DNA of 64,000 nt from an uncultured Agromyces sp. Lineage in GTDB: Bacteria > Actinomycetota > Actinomycetes > Actinomycetales > Microbacteriaceae. Where the stretch lies: positions 62,001 to 126,000 of the forward strand of contig CAJXGN010000002.1 of the NCBI GenBank assembly GCA_913053875.1. Direction: 5' to 3'. The position numbers and the translations under genes are program-made. Below are positions 51,676 to 60,914 of the stretch, in pieces. Numbering within the stretch: the stretch's first letter is position 1; every line of letters begins with the position of its first letter. The notes under the pieces are model-generated. The model was not told the DNA's origin, made no database searches, and saw only the letters and a list, made by a program, of their open reading frames with translations.

Positions 51676-53562
51676 TCACTTCGTGAGGCAGACCGCGGGG
51701 AGGTCGAACCAGCGCAGGTGCTCGAAGTCGGCGGAGAGCGTCTCCGGTGAGACATCGGCCTGATCGGCATCGGCGGGCGGATGCGGCCGGGCAGCGGCAT
51801 CCGTCACCTGCACCTCTTCGAACGGATGCGTCGCCGCAGCCGCATCCGTCACCCCCGCCGCTCCCGAGCCGGCCTCGCCACCCGCCGCCGCGAACCGCTC
51901 CCGCGCCTCGTCGAGGTACCCGGCGAGCGCCGACTCGGGCGCACGGTCGTCGTGGTGCGGGTACGTCAGCCGGCCGTCGGCGTCGTAGGAGACCTCGCGC
52001 AGGCGCAGCGGCGGCTCGGCGGGGCCGCGTCGGTGGCGCCAGAGGCCGGAGTCGGGGTCGAAGGCGTAGTCGGGCAGCATCCGCCAGCCGTCGCGGGCGA
52101 CGAGGCGCACGGCCTCGACGAGGTAGTCGAACACGCCTTGCGAGATGAAGTAGTTGAAGTTGATGCGCACCCAGCCGGGCTTGATGCCCTCGCAGCCGCG
52201 GGCGATCTCGCGCTCGAACTCGTGCGAGCGCTCGATGTCGATGCCGAGCAGCTCGTGGCCGTACGGGCCGGCGCAGGAGCAGCCGCCGCGCGACTGGATG
52301 CCGAACAGATCGTTCAGCAGCGCGACGACGAAGTTGTGGTGCAGGTAGCGCCCGCTCGGGGCGCGCACCACGAACGACACGATCGACAGCCGCTCGGCGT
52401 CGAGGTTGCCGAGCACCTCGATGGCGGGCTCGTCGTGCCAGGCGGCGATCGCACGGTGCAGGAAGTCGTCCTCGAGCGCGCGGATCGCGGGCACGCCGAC
52501 CGCGTGCTTCAGGCCGAACACCAGCCCGGCTCGGATCGACTCGACGATCGCCGGCGTGCCGCCCTCTTCCCGATGGGCGACGTCGGCGAGGTACTCGTGC
52601 TCGGTCGGGTTCACGAACGCCACCGTGCCGCCGCCCGGCACATCGGGGACGCGGTTGGTCGCGAGCTCGCGGCGCAGCACCAGCACGCCCGGGGTCGACG
52701 GGCCGCCGATGAACTTGTGCGGGCTGAGGAAGATCGCGTCCTTGTACTCGCCGGTCGCGAGGGCCGTCGCGGGCGGGCCCTGGTACATCTCGACTTCGAC
52801 GTACGGGGCCGCGGCGGCGAAGTCCCAGAACGACAGTGCGCCGTGCCGGTGCAGCAGTGCCGAGATGCCCGGGGTATCGCTCACGATGCCAGTCACGTTG
52901 CTCGCCGCCGAGAACGAGCCGATCTTCAGCGGCCGGTCGGCGTACCGCACCAGCTCGGCCTCGAGCGCGGCCGGGTCGATGTGGCCGTCGGCGTCCTGCG
53001 GGATGGTCACGACGTCGGCAATCGACTCGCGCCACGGCAGCTCGTTCGAGTGGTGCTCGAACGGACCGATGAACACGACCGGACGCTGGTCAGCCGGAAT
53101 GGCGTCGGTGAGGTGGTACCGGTCGTCGAGGGCGGATGCCACGCGCAAGCCGAGCATCCCCACCAGCTTGTCGATCGCACCGGTCGATCCGGCGCCCGTG
53201 AAGATCACGACCGTGTCGTCGTCGCCACCGACCGCGTCGCGGATCGTCGCGCGGGCGTCCTCGCGCAGCCGCGTGGTCTGCAGGCCGGTGCCGCTCGACT
53301 CGGTGTGCGTGTTCGCGTAGCGCGGCAGCACCTCGTCGCGCACGAAGTCCTCGATGAAGGTGAGTGCGCGACCCGACGCGGTGTAGTCCGCGTAGGTCAC
53401 GCGGCGCGGTCCGTACGGCCCGGGCACGACCTGGTCGTCGCCGATGACCGACTCGCGGATGCGCCGAACCAGCGGCGAGCGGCGGATGGCGTCGATCCGC
53501 TCGTCGTGGCTGGGGTGCGCGGTGCCCGCCTCCGCGGGGGCATCCGCGTGGTGGAGGTCCAC
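51676..53562 (-). CDS. Class V aminotransferase (cysteine desulfurase-like fold)
   Basis: 628 residues from GTG 53560-53562. PLP-fold type I enzyme: THTESSGTG, IFTGAGSTGAIDKLVG (phosphate cup), PFEHHSNELPWRE, FWDFAAAAPYVE (Asp contacting the pyridine N), and the Schiff-base Lys in LSPHKFIGGPSTPG. A conserved SRGGCSCAGPYG loop near residue 430 offers a Cys like that of desulfurases and selenocysteine lyases. The C-terminal ~90 residues are low complexity. Sulfur mobilisation is possible but unproven. No strong ribosome-binding site; the start is the least certain part. Confidence 0.88.
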   Translation of the reverse strand: MDLHHADAPAEAGTAHPSHDERIDAIRRSPLVRRIRESVIGDDQVVPGPYGPRRVTYADYTASGRALTFIEDFVRDEVLPRYANTHTESSGTGLQTTRLREDARATIRDAVGGDDDTVVIFTGAGSTGAIDKLVGMLGLRVASALDDRYHLTDAIPADQRPVVFIGPFEHHSNELPWRESIADVVTIPQDADGHIDPAALEAELVRYADRPLKIGSFSAASNVTGIVSDTPGISALLHRHGALSFWDFAAAAPYVEVEMYQGPPATALATGEYKDAIFLSPHKFIGGPSTPGVLVLRRELATNRVPDVPGGGTVAFVNPTEHEYLADVAHREEGGTPAIVESIRAGLVFGLKHAVGVPAIRALEDDFLHRAIAAWHDEPAIEVLGNLDAERLSIVSFVVRAPSGRYLHHNFVVALLNDLFGIQSRGGCSCAGPYGHELLGIDIERSHEFEREIARGCEGIKPGWVRINFNYFISQGVFDYLVEAVRLVARDGWRMLPDYAFDPDSGLWRHRRGPAEPPLRLREVSYDADGRLTYPHHDDRAPESALAGYLDEARERFAAAGGEAGSGAAGVTDAAAATHPFEEVQVTDAAARPHPPADADQADVSPETLSADFEHLRWFDLPAVCLTK

Positions 53563-53631
53563 ACGAGGAGGGTACCGCGGGGGTGCGACGGCAGCCAGAG
53601 CCGATCGCCCCTGCCGACGCCACCGGATGCG

Positions 53632-53649
53632 ATATCGCCCCGATATAGT
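53632..53649 (+). promoter_or_regulatory. Operator palindrome and leaderless promoter
   Basis: ATATCG (53632-53637), CCC, CGATAT (53641-53646) is a perfect inverted repeat overlapping the -10-like TATAGT (53644-53649), which lies 6 nt before ATG 53656. Transcription would start at or next to the ATG (leaderless mRNA). The palindrome is placed for autorepression by the helix-turn-helix of the encoded protein. Confidence 0.65.
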
Positions 53650-53655
53650 GGAGTC

Positions 53656-54120
53656 ATGAAGGAGACGGCCGGAGCCGGCGCCGAACTGCGCGCACGGCGA
53701 CTCGCCGCGGGCCTCACGCAGCGACAGCTCGCCGAGCGTGCCGGAGTCCCTCAGCCCAACGTGTCGGCATACGAATCCGGCCGACGACAGCCCGCGCCCG
53801 AGACGGTCGAGCGGCTCGCGGCCGCGCTGCGTCCGAGCGCGGCGGAGCAGCTGCGCGCCGCGCGGCCGGCGTTGCTCGCGCTGGCCGAGCGCATGGGGCT
53901 CAGCGACGTTCGCGTGTTCGGTTCCGTCGCCCGTGGCGACGACGACGCCCAGTCGGACGTCGACCTGCTGGTGCACCCGAGCACGGACACCTCCCTCTTC
54001 GACCTCGCCGCGTTCATGGCGGAAGCCGAGGAGTTGCTGGGCCGCTCGGTCGACGTGGTCTCCGACCGGGGCCGCGGATCGGCGATGCCGGAGATCCTCG
54101 CCGAGGCAGTGCCCCTGTGA
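53656..54120 (+). CDS. HTH-nucleotidyltransferase fusion (MNT-type antitoxin)
   Basis: 154 residues. Residues 8-60 are an XRE-type helix-turn-helix (GLTQRQLAERAGVPQPNVSA); residues 75-150 a minimal nucleotidyltransferase with G89-S90 and D101-x-D103 (VFGSVARGDDDAQSDVDLLV). In MNT-HEPN (type VII) pairs this partner AMPylates the HEPN toxin. Coupled by GTGA to the HEPN gene downstream and probably self-repressing through the palindrome over its -10 box. Confidence 0.92.
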   Translation: MKETAGAGAELRARRLAAGLTQRQLAERAGVPQPNVSAYESGRRQPAPETVERLAAALRPSAAEQLRAARPALLALAERMGLSDVRVFGSVARGDDDAQSDVDLLVHPSTDTSLFDLAAFMAEAEELLGRSVDVVSDRGRGSAMPEILAEAVPL

Positions 54121-54470
54121 GGCGCGGAGACCCGAAGCGCACAGACGCGCTCCTCGACGACATCAGGCGGTTCGGGGTGACCGCCGCACGCGTCGTCGCT
54201 CGCGGGCGCGAGCACTTCTTCGATCCCGACGACGACGATCAGCGCCGCATCGCGCGCTCCGTGCTCCTCGACCTCTCGACCGCTGCCGACCGACTGCCCG
54301 AACAGTTCCGTGCGCAGCACCCGGAGATCGACTGGCGAGGCATCCGCGCCACCCGCAACTTCATCGCCCACGACTACGACGGCACCGACGAGGAAGCGCT
54401 CTGGCAGGCGGTCGCCGTGCAGATGCCCGCGGTGCTGCGCCGCCTCGGCCTGGCCGACACCGCCGGGTGA
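54117..54470 (+). CDS. HEPN-domain (DUF86/HepT-type) RNase toxin
   Basis: 117 residues, helical. The RX4HXY catalytic/AMPylation motif is intact: R80-NFIA-H85-D-Y87. DUF86/HepT proteins cleave RNA and are silenced by AMPylation of the motif tyrosine by the MNT partner encoded immediately upstream (GTGA overlap). All key residues are present, so this looks like an active module. Confidence 0.92.
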   Translation: MRRGDPKRTDALLDDIRRFGVTAARVVARGREHFFDPDDDDQRRIARSVLLDLSTAADRLPEQFRAQHPEIDWRGIRATRNFIAHDYDGTDEEALWQAVAVQMPAVLRRLGLADTAG

Positions 54471-54540
54471 CCCCGCTGGGTGCGAGGGGCTGCGCCGGCG
54501 AGGCATCCACCCCTAGGCTTTCGGGCACGGGGAGGTCACG

Positions 54541-55356
54541 ATGACCAAACGGATGCCGAAGAAGCTCTACAAGCGCGAGCTCAAGCACCTGCAGGCGCAG
54601 CTCGTCGAGATGCAGAAGTGGGTGCAGCAGTCGGGGGCGCGTGTCGTCGTGATCTTCGAGGGGCGGGATGCCGCGGGCAAGGGCTCCGCGATCAAGCGCG
54701 TGTCGGAGTACCTCAACCCGCGACGGGCGCGCATCGTGGCGCTGCCCGCGCCGAGCGAGCGCGACAAGACGCGCTGGTACTTCCAGCGCTACGTGTCGCA
54801 CCTGCCGGCCGCCGGCGAGATCGTGCTGATGGACCGTTCCTGGTACAACCGGGCCGGCGTCGAGCGGGTCATGGGGTACTGCACGAACGAGGAGTACCAG
54901 CGGTTCCTGCAGCAGGCGCCGATCTTCGAGCGGTTGCTGGTGGACGACGGCATCATCCTGCTGAAGTACTGGTTCAGCGTCTCCGACGTGGTGCAGGAGG
55001 AGCGGTTCCGCTCGCGCCTCGACGACCCGATGCGGCGGTGGAAGCTCAGCACGACCGACCTCGCCTCGATCACGAAGTGGGAGGACTACTCGCGCGCGAA
55101 GGACCGCATGTTCGTCCACACCGACATCGCCGAGGCGCCCTGGTACGAGATCGAGAGCGACGACAAGCGTCGGTCGCGCATCAACGTCATGGCGCACATC
55201 CTGTCGAAGGTGCCGTGGGAGCAGGTGCCCGGCCGCACGCTCGAGATCCCCGAGCGGCCGCCCTCGACGGGCTACGAGCGGCCGCCACGGCAGTGGACGA
55301 ACTCGGTGCCCGACTACTCGCGCGAGGTCGAGCAGCGCGAGGGCGCCGAGAAGTAG
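54541..55356 (+). CDS. ppk2: Polyphosphate kinase 2
   Basis: 271 residues, single-domain PPK2. Walker A EGRDAAGKGS (40-49), the lid arginines in RWYFQRYVSHLP, and Walker B MDRSWYNRAG (Asp98) are complete. Uses polyphosphate to phosphorylate nucleoside mono- or diphosphates; class (I-III) cannot be set with certainty. GGGAGG lies 6 nt before ATG 54541. Stands alone, with repeat E and a convergent MFS gene after it. Confidence 0.95.
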   Translation: MTKRMPKKLYKRELKHLQAQLVEMQKWVQQSGARVVVIFEGRDAAGKGSAIKRVSEYLNPRRARIVALPAPSERDKTRWYFQRYVSHLPAAGEIVLMDRSWYNRAGVERVMGYCTNEEYQRFLQQAPIFERLLVDDGIILLKYWFSVSDVVQEERFRSRLDDPMRRWKLSTTDLASITKWEDYSRAKDRMFVHTDIAEAPWYEIESDDKRRSRINVMAHILSKVPWEQVPGRTLEIPERPPSTGYERPPRQWTNSVPDYSREVEQREGAEK

Positions 55357-55440
55357 GGCGAGCGAATGCCGCGCGGCGGCGTCGCGAGGTGACGCACGCC
55401 CGCTCGGACCGGCGTGGCCGACGTCGTGCGGCCGGCTGCC

Positions 55441-55528
55441 CCTCCCGAATACATGCAATCGCGCGCGCAGCGCGGCGTGTCTGCATGCGTTCGCGGAGAA
55501 GCGCGCGATTCTGCATGTTTTCGTGCGG
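55441..55528 (+). repeat. Structured intergenic repeat, copy E
   Basis: Left arm CCTCCCGAATACATGCA (55441-55457), right arm TGCATGTTTTCGTGCGG (55512-55528); the inner pairing is kept and the outer bases are partly degraded. The central GGCGTGTCTGCATGCGTTCG block is present. Ends 28 bp from the MFS stop at 55557. Confidence 0.88.
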
Positions 55529-55556
55529 CGGGGCAGCGCGGGTCAGCGCGCCCGGG

Positions 55557-56981
55557 TCAGCGCGCGCGGAGCGCGAACGGCGAGCGGCGGCGCGGAATGG
55601 CGAGGGACGCCACGGCGCCCGCGGCCGCGAGCACCGCGATGAACGCGAACGCGGTGCCGAACGCGGCGGCGTCGGGCGGGAAGCCGCGCACCGCGAGGAG
55701 CGCGGCGACGCCGGCTGCACCGAGCGCGCCCCCGATCTGCCGGGCGACCACGTTCACGCCGGTCGTGACGCCGACCTCATCGGCGTGCACCGCGTCGATG
55801 AGCACGTTGATCATGCCCGCCGAGCTCACGGCGATGCCGGTGCCGAGCAGCACGGTGCCGACGAGCAGCGCCGCGAAGTCGCGCGTCGCGGCGAAGATGA
55901 CAAGGCCGCCCGCGGCGGCCACCAGCGCCCCGAGCGGCACCGGGGTACCGGTGCCGATGCGCCGCCGCAGCACGCCCGCGAGCGGGCCGACCACGAGCAT
56001 CGCGAGGGACGCCGGCAGCAGCAGGAGCGCAGCCGCCGTCACGGACTCCTCGAGCCCGTGCCCCGTTTCGGCGGGGGCCTCGGCGTAGGCGGGCAGCAGC
56101 ACGAAGCTGCCGAGGAGCGTCGCGCCGAGGAGCGCCGCGGTCAGGTGCGTCGCCCACACCGAGCGCCGGCGGAGCGTGCGCGGATCGACCAGCGGGTCGG
56201 GGCTGCGGTGCTCGCGCCGGAGCCAGAGCACGATGAGTGCGGCGCCGAGCAGGAGGCATCCGCTGGTCGCGAGCACCGGCAGGGGCCACGTCGGCGCTTC
56301 GGTCACGGCGATCAGGAAGGCCGTCAGCGCTCCGGAGAACAGCAGCGCGGAGTGCACGCCGACGTGCACGCCGCTGCGGGTCGGGATGCGCGGGAGCGCG
56401 ACGAGCACGCACAGCCACCCCGCCCCGAGGATCGCGAGCGGCACCCACGACAGGGCCGGCAAGCCGACGGCGTCGACGAGGAGCCCGGCGATGGCCACGC
56501 CGAACCCGGTGCCGGTCGCCCAGGTCGCCGTCACGAGCCCGATCGCGGCGGGGCGGTGCCGCGCCGGCACCACGTGCGGCACGATCGCGAACGCCAACGG
56601 GAAGATGCCCCCGCCGAGCCCCTGGATCGCACGCGCAGCGATGAGCCACCCGATCGTGGGTGCGAGGGCGGCCATCGCCAGCCCGACGCCGACGACCGGG
56701 ACGAGCAGCATCAGCACACGGCGCGGCCCGTACCGGTCGCCGATGCGGCCGATCACCGGGGTGCTCGCGACTGCGACGACGAGCACGGCGGTCAGCACCC
56801 AGCTCGCCTCGGCGACGGTGGTGCCGAACGCGTCGGCGGTGAGCGCGATCGTCGGGGCGCTCATCGCCTGCGGCAGCACCGCGCCGAGCGTCGCCAGCGT
56901 GAGCCCCGTCATCGCGAAGACGGCGCGCGCTCCGACGCGCACGGGCGCGCCACGCGCGTCGGACGAGCGGGGCGAGGTCAC
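55557..56981 (-). CDS. MFS drug/metabolite exporter (DHA2-like)
   Basis: 474 residues with ~14 hydrophobic segments, as in the DHA2 (EmrB/QacA) group. Motif A-like loop GRIGDRYGPRRVLM, motif C-like ATWATGTGFGVAIAGLLVD, and the ARAIQGLGGGIFPLAFAIVP segment are visible. Likely a proton-coupled exporter; substrate unknown. GTG 56979-56981 gives VTSPRSSD; a longer frame reads through low-complexity sequence. Confidence 0.9.
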   Translation of the reverse strand: MTSPRSSDARGAPVRVGARAVFAMTGLTLATLGAVLPQAMSAPTIALTADAFGTTVAEASWVLTAVLVVAVASTPVIGRIGDRYGPRRVLMLLVPVVGVGLAMAALAPTIGWLIAARAIQGLGGGIFPLAFAIVPHVVPARHRPAAIGLVTATWATGTGFGVAIAGLLVDAVGLPALSWVPLAILGAGWLCVLVALPRIPTRSGVHVGVHSALLFSGALTAFLIAVTEAPTWPLPVLATSGCLLLGAALIVLWLRREHRSPDPLVDPRTLRRRSVWATHLTAALLGATLLGSFVLLPAYAEAPAETGHGLEESVTAAALLLLPASLAMLVVGPLAGVLRRRIGTGTPVPLGALVAAAGGLVIFAATRDFAALLVGTVLLGTGIAVSSAGMINVLIDAVHADEVGVTTGVNVVARQIGGALGAAGVAALLAVRGFPPDAAAFGTAFAFIAVLAAAGAVASLAIPRRRSPFALRAR

Positions 56982-57098
56982 CGTTCCACGGTACGGGGCG
57001 CAGGACCGGACGAACGGGCGAGCCCTGACCCCGTCGTCCCCGAAACGCGAGACAATGGAAGGTACCCGCTCAGGGGGAACCGCGTCGAGGAGGACGTC

Positions 57099-57284
57099 AT
57101 GAGCGCAGAGACCAGCCTGTTCGAGCCCACGCACCGCGGCACGTCGCCGTGGACCAACGGCGCCTGGGGCGGCGCGATCGCCACGACCGGCCCGGTGCAC
57201 CAGCCGACCGGATCGGTCGACACCGCGCCCGACACCCGTCTGCGCATCTGGCACGCGATCGCGAACCTGTTCCACCGCAGCTGA
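57099..57284 (+). CDS. Small hypothetical protein (61 aa)
   Basis: 61 residues with a very strong Shine-Dalgarno GAGGAGG 5 nt before ATG 57099. Polar Ser/Thr/Gly-rich N-terminus (SLFEPTHRGTSPWTNGAWGG) and a short amphipathic C-terminal helix (LRIWHAIANLFHRS). No Cys, signal peptide or known family. Confidence 0.65.
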   Translation: MSAETSLFEPTHRGTSPWTNGAWGGAIATTGPVHQPTGSVDTAPDTRLRIWHAIANLFHRS

Positions 57285-57417
57285 GCCCGGCTCCCCTCAC
57301 TTCCCTCGGCAGCGACGAGGGGCGGATGCCCCGGAGCCGACGCGCGCCGGCACCCGCACATGCCGCCCGCGGCATCCGGAACTGACAGCCCGCTCTCAGG
57401 ATCGCTTGGTATGGTCA

Positions 57418-57462
57418 GACCACAGGCAGTCGGGAACTCTCCCCCAGTCCCACTGCCTGGTC
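57418..57462 (+). promoter_or_regulatory. Structured 5' leader hairpin
   Basis: GACC-AC-AGGCAGT (57418-57430) pairs with ACTGCCT-GGTC (57452-57462) around a C-rich loop, directly before the ribosome-binding site of a 28-codon ORF. A -10-like TATGGT lies just upstream at 57410. It looks like an attenuator or leader-peptide arrangement; no metabolite class is recognisable. Confidence 0.5.
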
Positions 57463-57480
57463 AGAGAGGGAAGTGATCAC

Positions 57481-57567
57481 GTGGCAATCCACACCCGCAG
57501 CGCGTCGCACGTCGACGCCCTGGGTGCGCTGCTGCGCCACTTCCGAGATCGGGTCTACGCGGCGTAG
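57481..57567 (+). CDS. 28-aa peptide ORF (possible leader peptide)
   Basis: GTG 57481 to TAG 57567, preceded by GAGAGGGAAGTG and the hairpin leader. The peptide has a helical HVDALGALLRHFRDRVYAA part. Too short to assign; the placement after a hairpin suggests a leader peptide or a small regulatory protein. Confidence 0.45.
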   Translation: MAIHTRSASHVDALGALLRHFRDRVYAA

Positions 57568-57928
57568 CGCCCCGCCTGCATCCCCCCTTGGCAGGCTGCG
57601 TGGCGCTCCCTTCCGCCGCGTTCGACGCCGGTCGCGCACCGGCGCGTCGTCGAGGCGATCGGCCCTGCTTCCCCCAAGCGCGGCCTGTCGCGCCCGGCCG
57701 CCGGTGCGCTTCCTCTGACTCCCACCCCTGCATACGCCGCCCTGCATACGCCGGCCCGGCGAGGCGCCCCCAGCGCCCGCCATCCCCTGCATACGCCGTG
57801 TCGAGACGTGAGCCGTTCCCCCGCGCACGTCTCGGTCCGCCGGGTCCCCCCACCCGGCGGGGCTCGACCCACCCCCTGTCCGAATCCCCCGAGCCCGACC
57901 CGCCCACACCACACGAAAGGACCGCACC

Positions 57929-58057
57929 ATGACGAACGACCTCATCGCACCGGTCGCCGACCCCGAGTTGGTCGTCACCGACGACGGCGCGATCCTGCGC
58001 CGCCCGGTCGCGAGCACCACCGACGCCGCCGAGCGAGGCGAGCTGGTCGGCGCGTAG
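57929..58057 (+). CDS. 42-aa hypothetical peptide
   Basis: ATG 57929 with AAAGGA 8 nt upstream, ending TAG 58055-58057, just before a bidirectional terminator. Sequence has LVVTDDGAILRRPVASTTDA and ends ELVGA; acidic, no membrane segment. The 360 bp before it (57568-57928) holds three copies of CCCTGCATACGCCG (near 57724, 57738 and 57786) and no other gene I can support. Confidence 0.5.
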   Translation: MTNDLIAPVADPELVVTDDGAILRRPVASTTDAAERGELVGA

Positions 58058-58095
58058 CGCGACCGCCCGGGTGCGCGTAGCGCGACACGAGCAGT

Positions 58096-58131
58096 GCAGA
58101 GCGAGCGGATGCCCCGGGGCATCCGCTCGCT
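58096..58131. terminator. Perfect 36-nt palindrome, bidirectional terminator
   Basis: AGAGCGAGCGGATGCCCC (58096-58113) followed at once by its exact reverse complement (58114-58131), between the 42-aa ORF and the convergent ABC permease. Core is GGATGCC/GGCATCC. Confidence 0.85.
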
Positions 58132-58144
58132 CTCGTCGTGCCGG

Positions 58145-59812
58145 TCAGTCGCTGACGAGGTCGCGCCTGCGGAACCCGACCACGCCCGCCGCCGCGACCA
58201 CCACCGCGATGCCGGTGAGCACGAGCATCGCGACGCCCGACAACTCGGCACCCGGGTACTCGCCGACGTGCTCGAACGGCGAGACGTCGTACGCGAGGTC
58301 GGGCAGGTCGAGGATCGGCCCGAACATCGCGACGATGAACGAGTAGCCGAACAGCGCCCAGACGGCGAGCAGCCAGCGCGGCAGCCAGCCGTAGAGCAGC
58401 CCCGCGACCGCGAGCACGACCCACACGGCGGGCACGTGGGCGACGTGGCCGAGCACGACGTCCCCGAACAGCGACCAGTCGCCGATCGAGGCCGAGGCGC
58501 CGATCGCCTGGCCCACCCCCGACAGGAGCTGCAGCCAGGCCACGGCGAGCGCCGACACGACGAGCCACGACGTCATCCAGCCGACTCGCCCCACGGCGGC
58601 CGCGAGCACGCCCTCGCCGCGCCCGTCGAGCTCCTCCGAGCGCAGCGATTGCACCGAGCCGATCGCGTAGATCGTCGCGAAGAACGCCATCATCACGCCC
58701 ATGAGGCCGAGGTAGCCGGTGAGCAGGTCGTCCTCGGCGCCCATGATCGCGATGAGCTCGGGCGGCGCGTCGACGAACCCCTCGACGAGCGGCTGCGCGA
58801 AGCTGCCGTACGCGATCGCCGAGACGAACAGCGCGAGCGACCAGCCGACCAGCCCCGCGTGCTGCAGCCGGAACGCCAGGGCGAACGGGCTCGCGAGCCA
58901 CGCCGCCGCCGCCGGGCTGCCGCGGCGCGCGGCGACGAGCCCCGAGCCGAGGTCGCGGCGGGCGGTCAGCACGTACCCGACAACCGTGAACGCCGCGGCG
59001 AACGCGAGCGAGAGGGCGAGCGGCCACCACCGGTCGAGCACGAACGGCGCGGTCTGCTGCGACCAGCCGATCGGCGACAGCCACGACAGCCAGCCGAGGT
59101 CGCCGCCCTGCGCGCTCGACATGTCGCCGAGACCGCGCACGAGGAACGCGACGCCCAGCGCGGCGCCGGCGATTCCCGTGCCGCCCCGGGAGAAGGCAGT
59201 GAGCTGCGCGGTCGTCGCGGCGAGGCCGGCGAACGCGATGCCGGCGGCGGCGACGGATGCTCCGAAGAGGAACGATCCACTCGCATCCGCCCCCTGCGCC
59301 GTGAGCACGACGCCGTACAGCACCGCGACGAACAGGTTCATCAGCACCGCGACCAGCAGCGCGGCGGTGAGCGGGGCGAACCGGCCGACGGCGCTCGCCC
59401 GCACGAGCTCGGCGCGACCGGCCTGCTCCTCGTGCCGCGTGTGGCGCATGACCGTGACGATGCTCATGAAGCCCGCCGCGGTGATGAGGTACAGGCCGTA
59501 CTGGCTGACGAGGAACCGGTCGAGCGTGAGGTCGTCGTACCCGAACCCCGGCCCGCCGAGCAGCGCACCGACCGGGCTCGCGGTGAAGCCCACGATCGCC
59601 TGCAGGTCCTCCGGCGTCGGGAACACGGCCCGCAGCACGCCCGAGAAGTACACGAGCATGACGGTGAGCGTGAGCGTCCAGCCGAAGAAGTGGATGCGGT
59701 CGCGGCGCAGCATGAACCGCAGCAACGCGCCGGTTCGGGCGAGCGGTCGCGGTGGGTCGAGCGGGGCGGATGCCTCGGAGGCGCGCCGCGCGGGCGCGGT
59801 GGCGGTGCTCAT
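58145..59812 (-). CDS. ABC-2 type exporter permease (polyketide antibiotic exporter-like)
   Basis: 555 residues, about 12 membrane segments in two repeated halves, as in actinobacterial one-piece ABC-2 exporter permeases ([20 protein letters not shown] at the start, [39 protein letters not shown]). Pairs with the ATPase whose stop overlaps its ATG by 4 nt. Substrates of the group are antibiotics or other hydrophobic compounds; here unknown. Confidence 0.92.
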   Translation of the reverse strand: MSTATAPARRASEASAPLDPPRPLARTGALLRFMLRRDRIHFFGWTLTLTVMLVYFSGVLRAVFPTPEDLQAIVGFTASPVGALLGGPGFGYDDLTLDRFLVSQYGLYLITAAGFMSIVTVMRHTRHEEQAGRAELVRASAVGRFAPLTAALLVAVLMNLFVAVLYGVVLTAQGADASGSFLFGASVAAAGIAFAGLAATTAQLTAFSRGGTGIAGAALGVAFLVRGLGDMSSAQGGDLGWLSWLSPIGWSQQTAPFVLDRWWPLALSLAFAAAFTVVGYVLTARRDLGSGLVAARRGSPAAAAWLASPFALAFRLQHAGLVGWSLALFVSAIAYGSFAQPLVEGFVDAPPELIAIMGAEDDLLTGYLGLMGVMMAFFATIYAIGSVQSLRSEELDGRGEGVLAAAVGRVGWMTSWLVVSALAVAWLQLLSGVGQAIGASASIGDWSLFGDVVLGHVAHVPAVWVVLAVAGLLYGWLPRWLLAVWALFGYSFIVAMFGPILDLPDLAYDVSPFEHVGEYPGAELSGVAMLVLTGIAVVVAAAGVVGFRRRDLVSD

Positions 59813-60900
59813 CGCGGGGTCGCTTCGCTCGCAGGGGCGGACGCGTCGGCGCTGGAGGCCGCGGCACCGGGGGCGGGGTCGGGCGCGGGCTCAGGGGCAT
59901 CCGCTCGCCCCTTGCCGTTTGCACCATCGCCACCCGCTCCGTCGCCGTAGTGGCGGAGCAGCAGTTGCTCGAGCGTCGGCGGGGTCGCCGTGAGCCCGGT
60001 CACCTGGAGGCCGCCGAGGCGCGCGACCACGCCGGGCATCGCCTCGCCGTCGACGTCGAAGCGCACGAGCCCGTCGTCGACGCGGAAGTGGTGGATGCCG
60101 GGGAGCGCGGCGAGCGCGCTCGCGTCGGCGGTCGTCTCGAGGGCGACGCTGGTGCGGGTGAGGTGGCGGAGCTCTGCGAGCGATCCGGTCTCGACGTTGC
60201 GCCCCTCGCGGATGATCGAGATGCGATCGGCGAGCACCTCGACCTGCGCGAGGATGTGGCTCGACAGCAGCACGGTGCGCCCGGCGGCCGTCACGTCGCG
60301 GATGCAGCCCTGGAACTCCGCCTCCATGAGCGGGTCGAGGCCCGCGGTCGGCTCGTCGAGCAGCAGCAGCTCGACGTCGCTGGCGAGCGCCGCGATGAGC
60401 GCGACCTTCTGCCGGTTGCCCTTCGAGTAGGTGCGGCCCTTCTTGCCCGGGTCGAGGTCGAAGCGCTCGCAGAGCTCGTCGCGCCGGCCGCGGTGGATGC
60501 CGCCGCGCAGGCGCCCGAGCACGTCGATCGCCTCGCCGCCGGTGAGGTTCGGCCAGAGCTCGACGTCGCCCGGCACATACGCGAGGCGTCGGTGCAGCGC
60601 GACCGCGTCGCGCCAGGGGTCGCCGCCGAGCAGGCGTACCTCGCCGCCGTCGGAGCGCAGCAGCCCGAGCAGGATGCGGATGGTCGTGGACTTGCCTGCG
60701 CCGTTGGGGCCGAGGAGGCCCAGCACCTCGCCGCGCCGGACGGTGAGGTCGAGGCCGTCGAGCGCCGTGGTGCGGCCGAAGCGCTTGCGCAGGCCGGTGA
60801 TTTCGATCGCGGGGTCGGTGTCGGCAGGGCCAGTGTCGGCAGGGCCGCGCGCGGTGGAGGTGGTGTCGGGTGTCGTGGTGGAGCCGGAGGTCGTGGTCAT
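59809..60900 (-). CDS. ABC exporter ATP-binding protein (DrrA-like)
   Basis: 363 residues: Thr/Asp/Pro-rich 35-residue leader, ATPase with Walker [10 protein letters not shown], signature YSKGNRQK (degenerate form of LSGGQ, common in this group), Walker [13 protein letters not shown], and switch [11 protein letters not shown]. The C-terminal ~90 residues are a DrrA-type extension then low complexity. Overlaps the permease gene by 4 nt; lies 14 bp after the TetR gene on the same strand, so all three are probably one operon. Confidence 0.94.
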   Translation of the reverse strand: MTTTSGSTTTPDTTSTARGPADTGPADTDPAIEITGLRKRFGRTTALDGLDLTVRRGEVLGLLGPNGAGKSTTIRILLGLLRSDGGEVRLLGGDPWRDAVALHRRLAYVPGDVELWPNLTGGEAIDVLGRLRGGIHRGRRDELCERFDLDPGKKGRTYSKGNRQKVALIAALASDVELLLLDEPTAGLDPLMEAEFQGCIRDVTAAGRTVLLSSHILAQVEVLADRISIIREGRNVETGSLAELRHLTRTSVALETTADASALAALPGIHHFRVDDGLVRFDVDGEAMPGVVARLGGLQVTGLTATPPTLEQLLLRHYGDGAGGDGANGKGRADAPEPAPDPAPGAAASSADASAPASEATPR

Positions 60901-60914
60901 GGAATCGCCTTCGA

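Noticed and set aside
57481..58057. RiPP (lasso or lanthipeptide) precursor peptides
   Set aside because: No Cys or typical core pattern, and no modification enzyme or peptidase nearby; the adjacent ABC exporter has its own TetR regulator.
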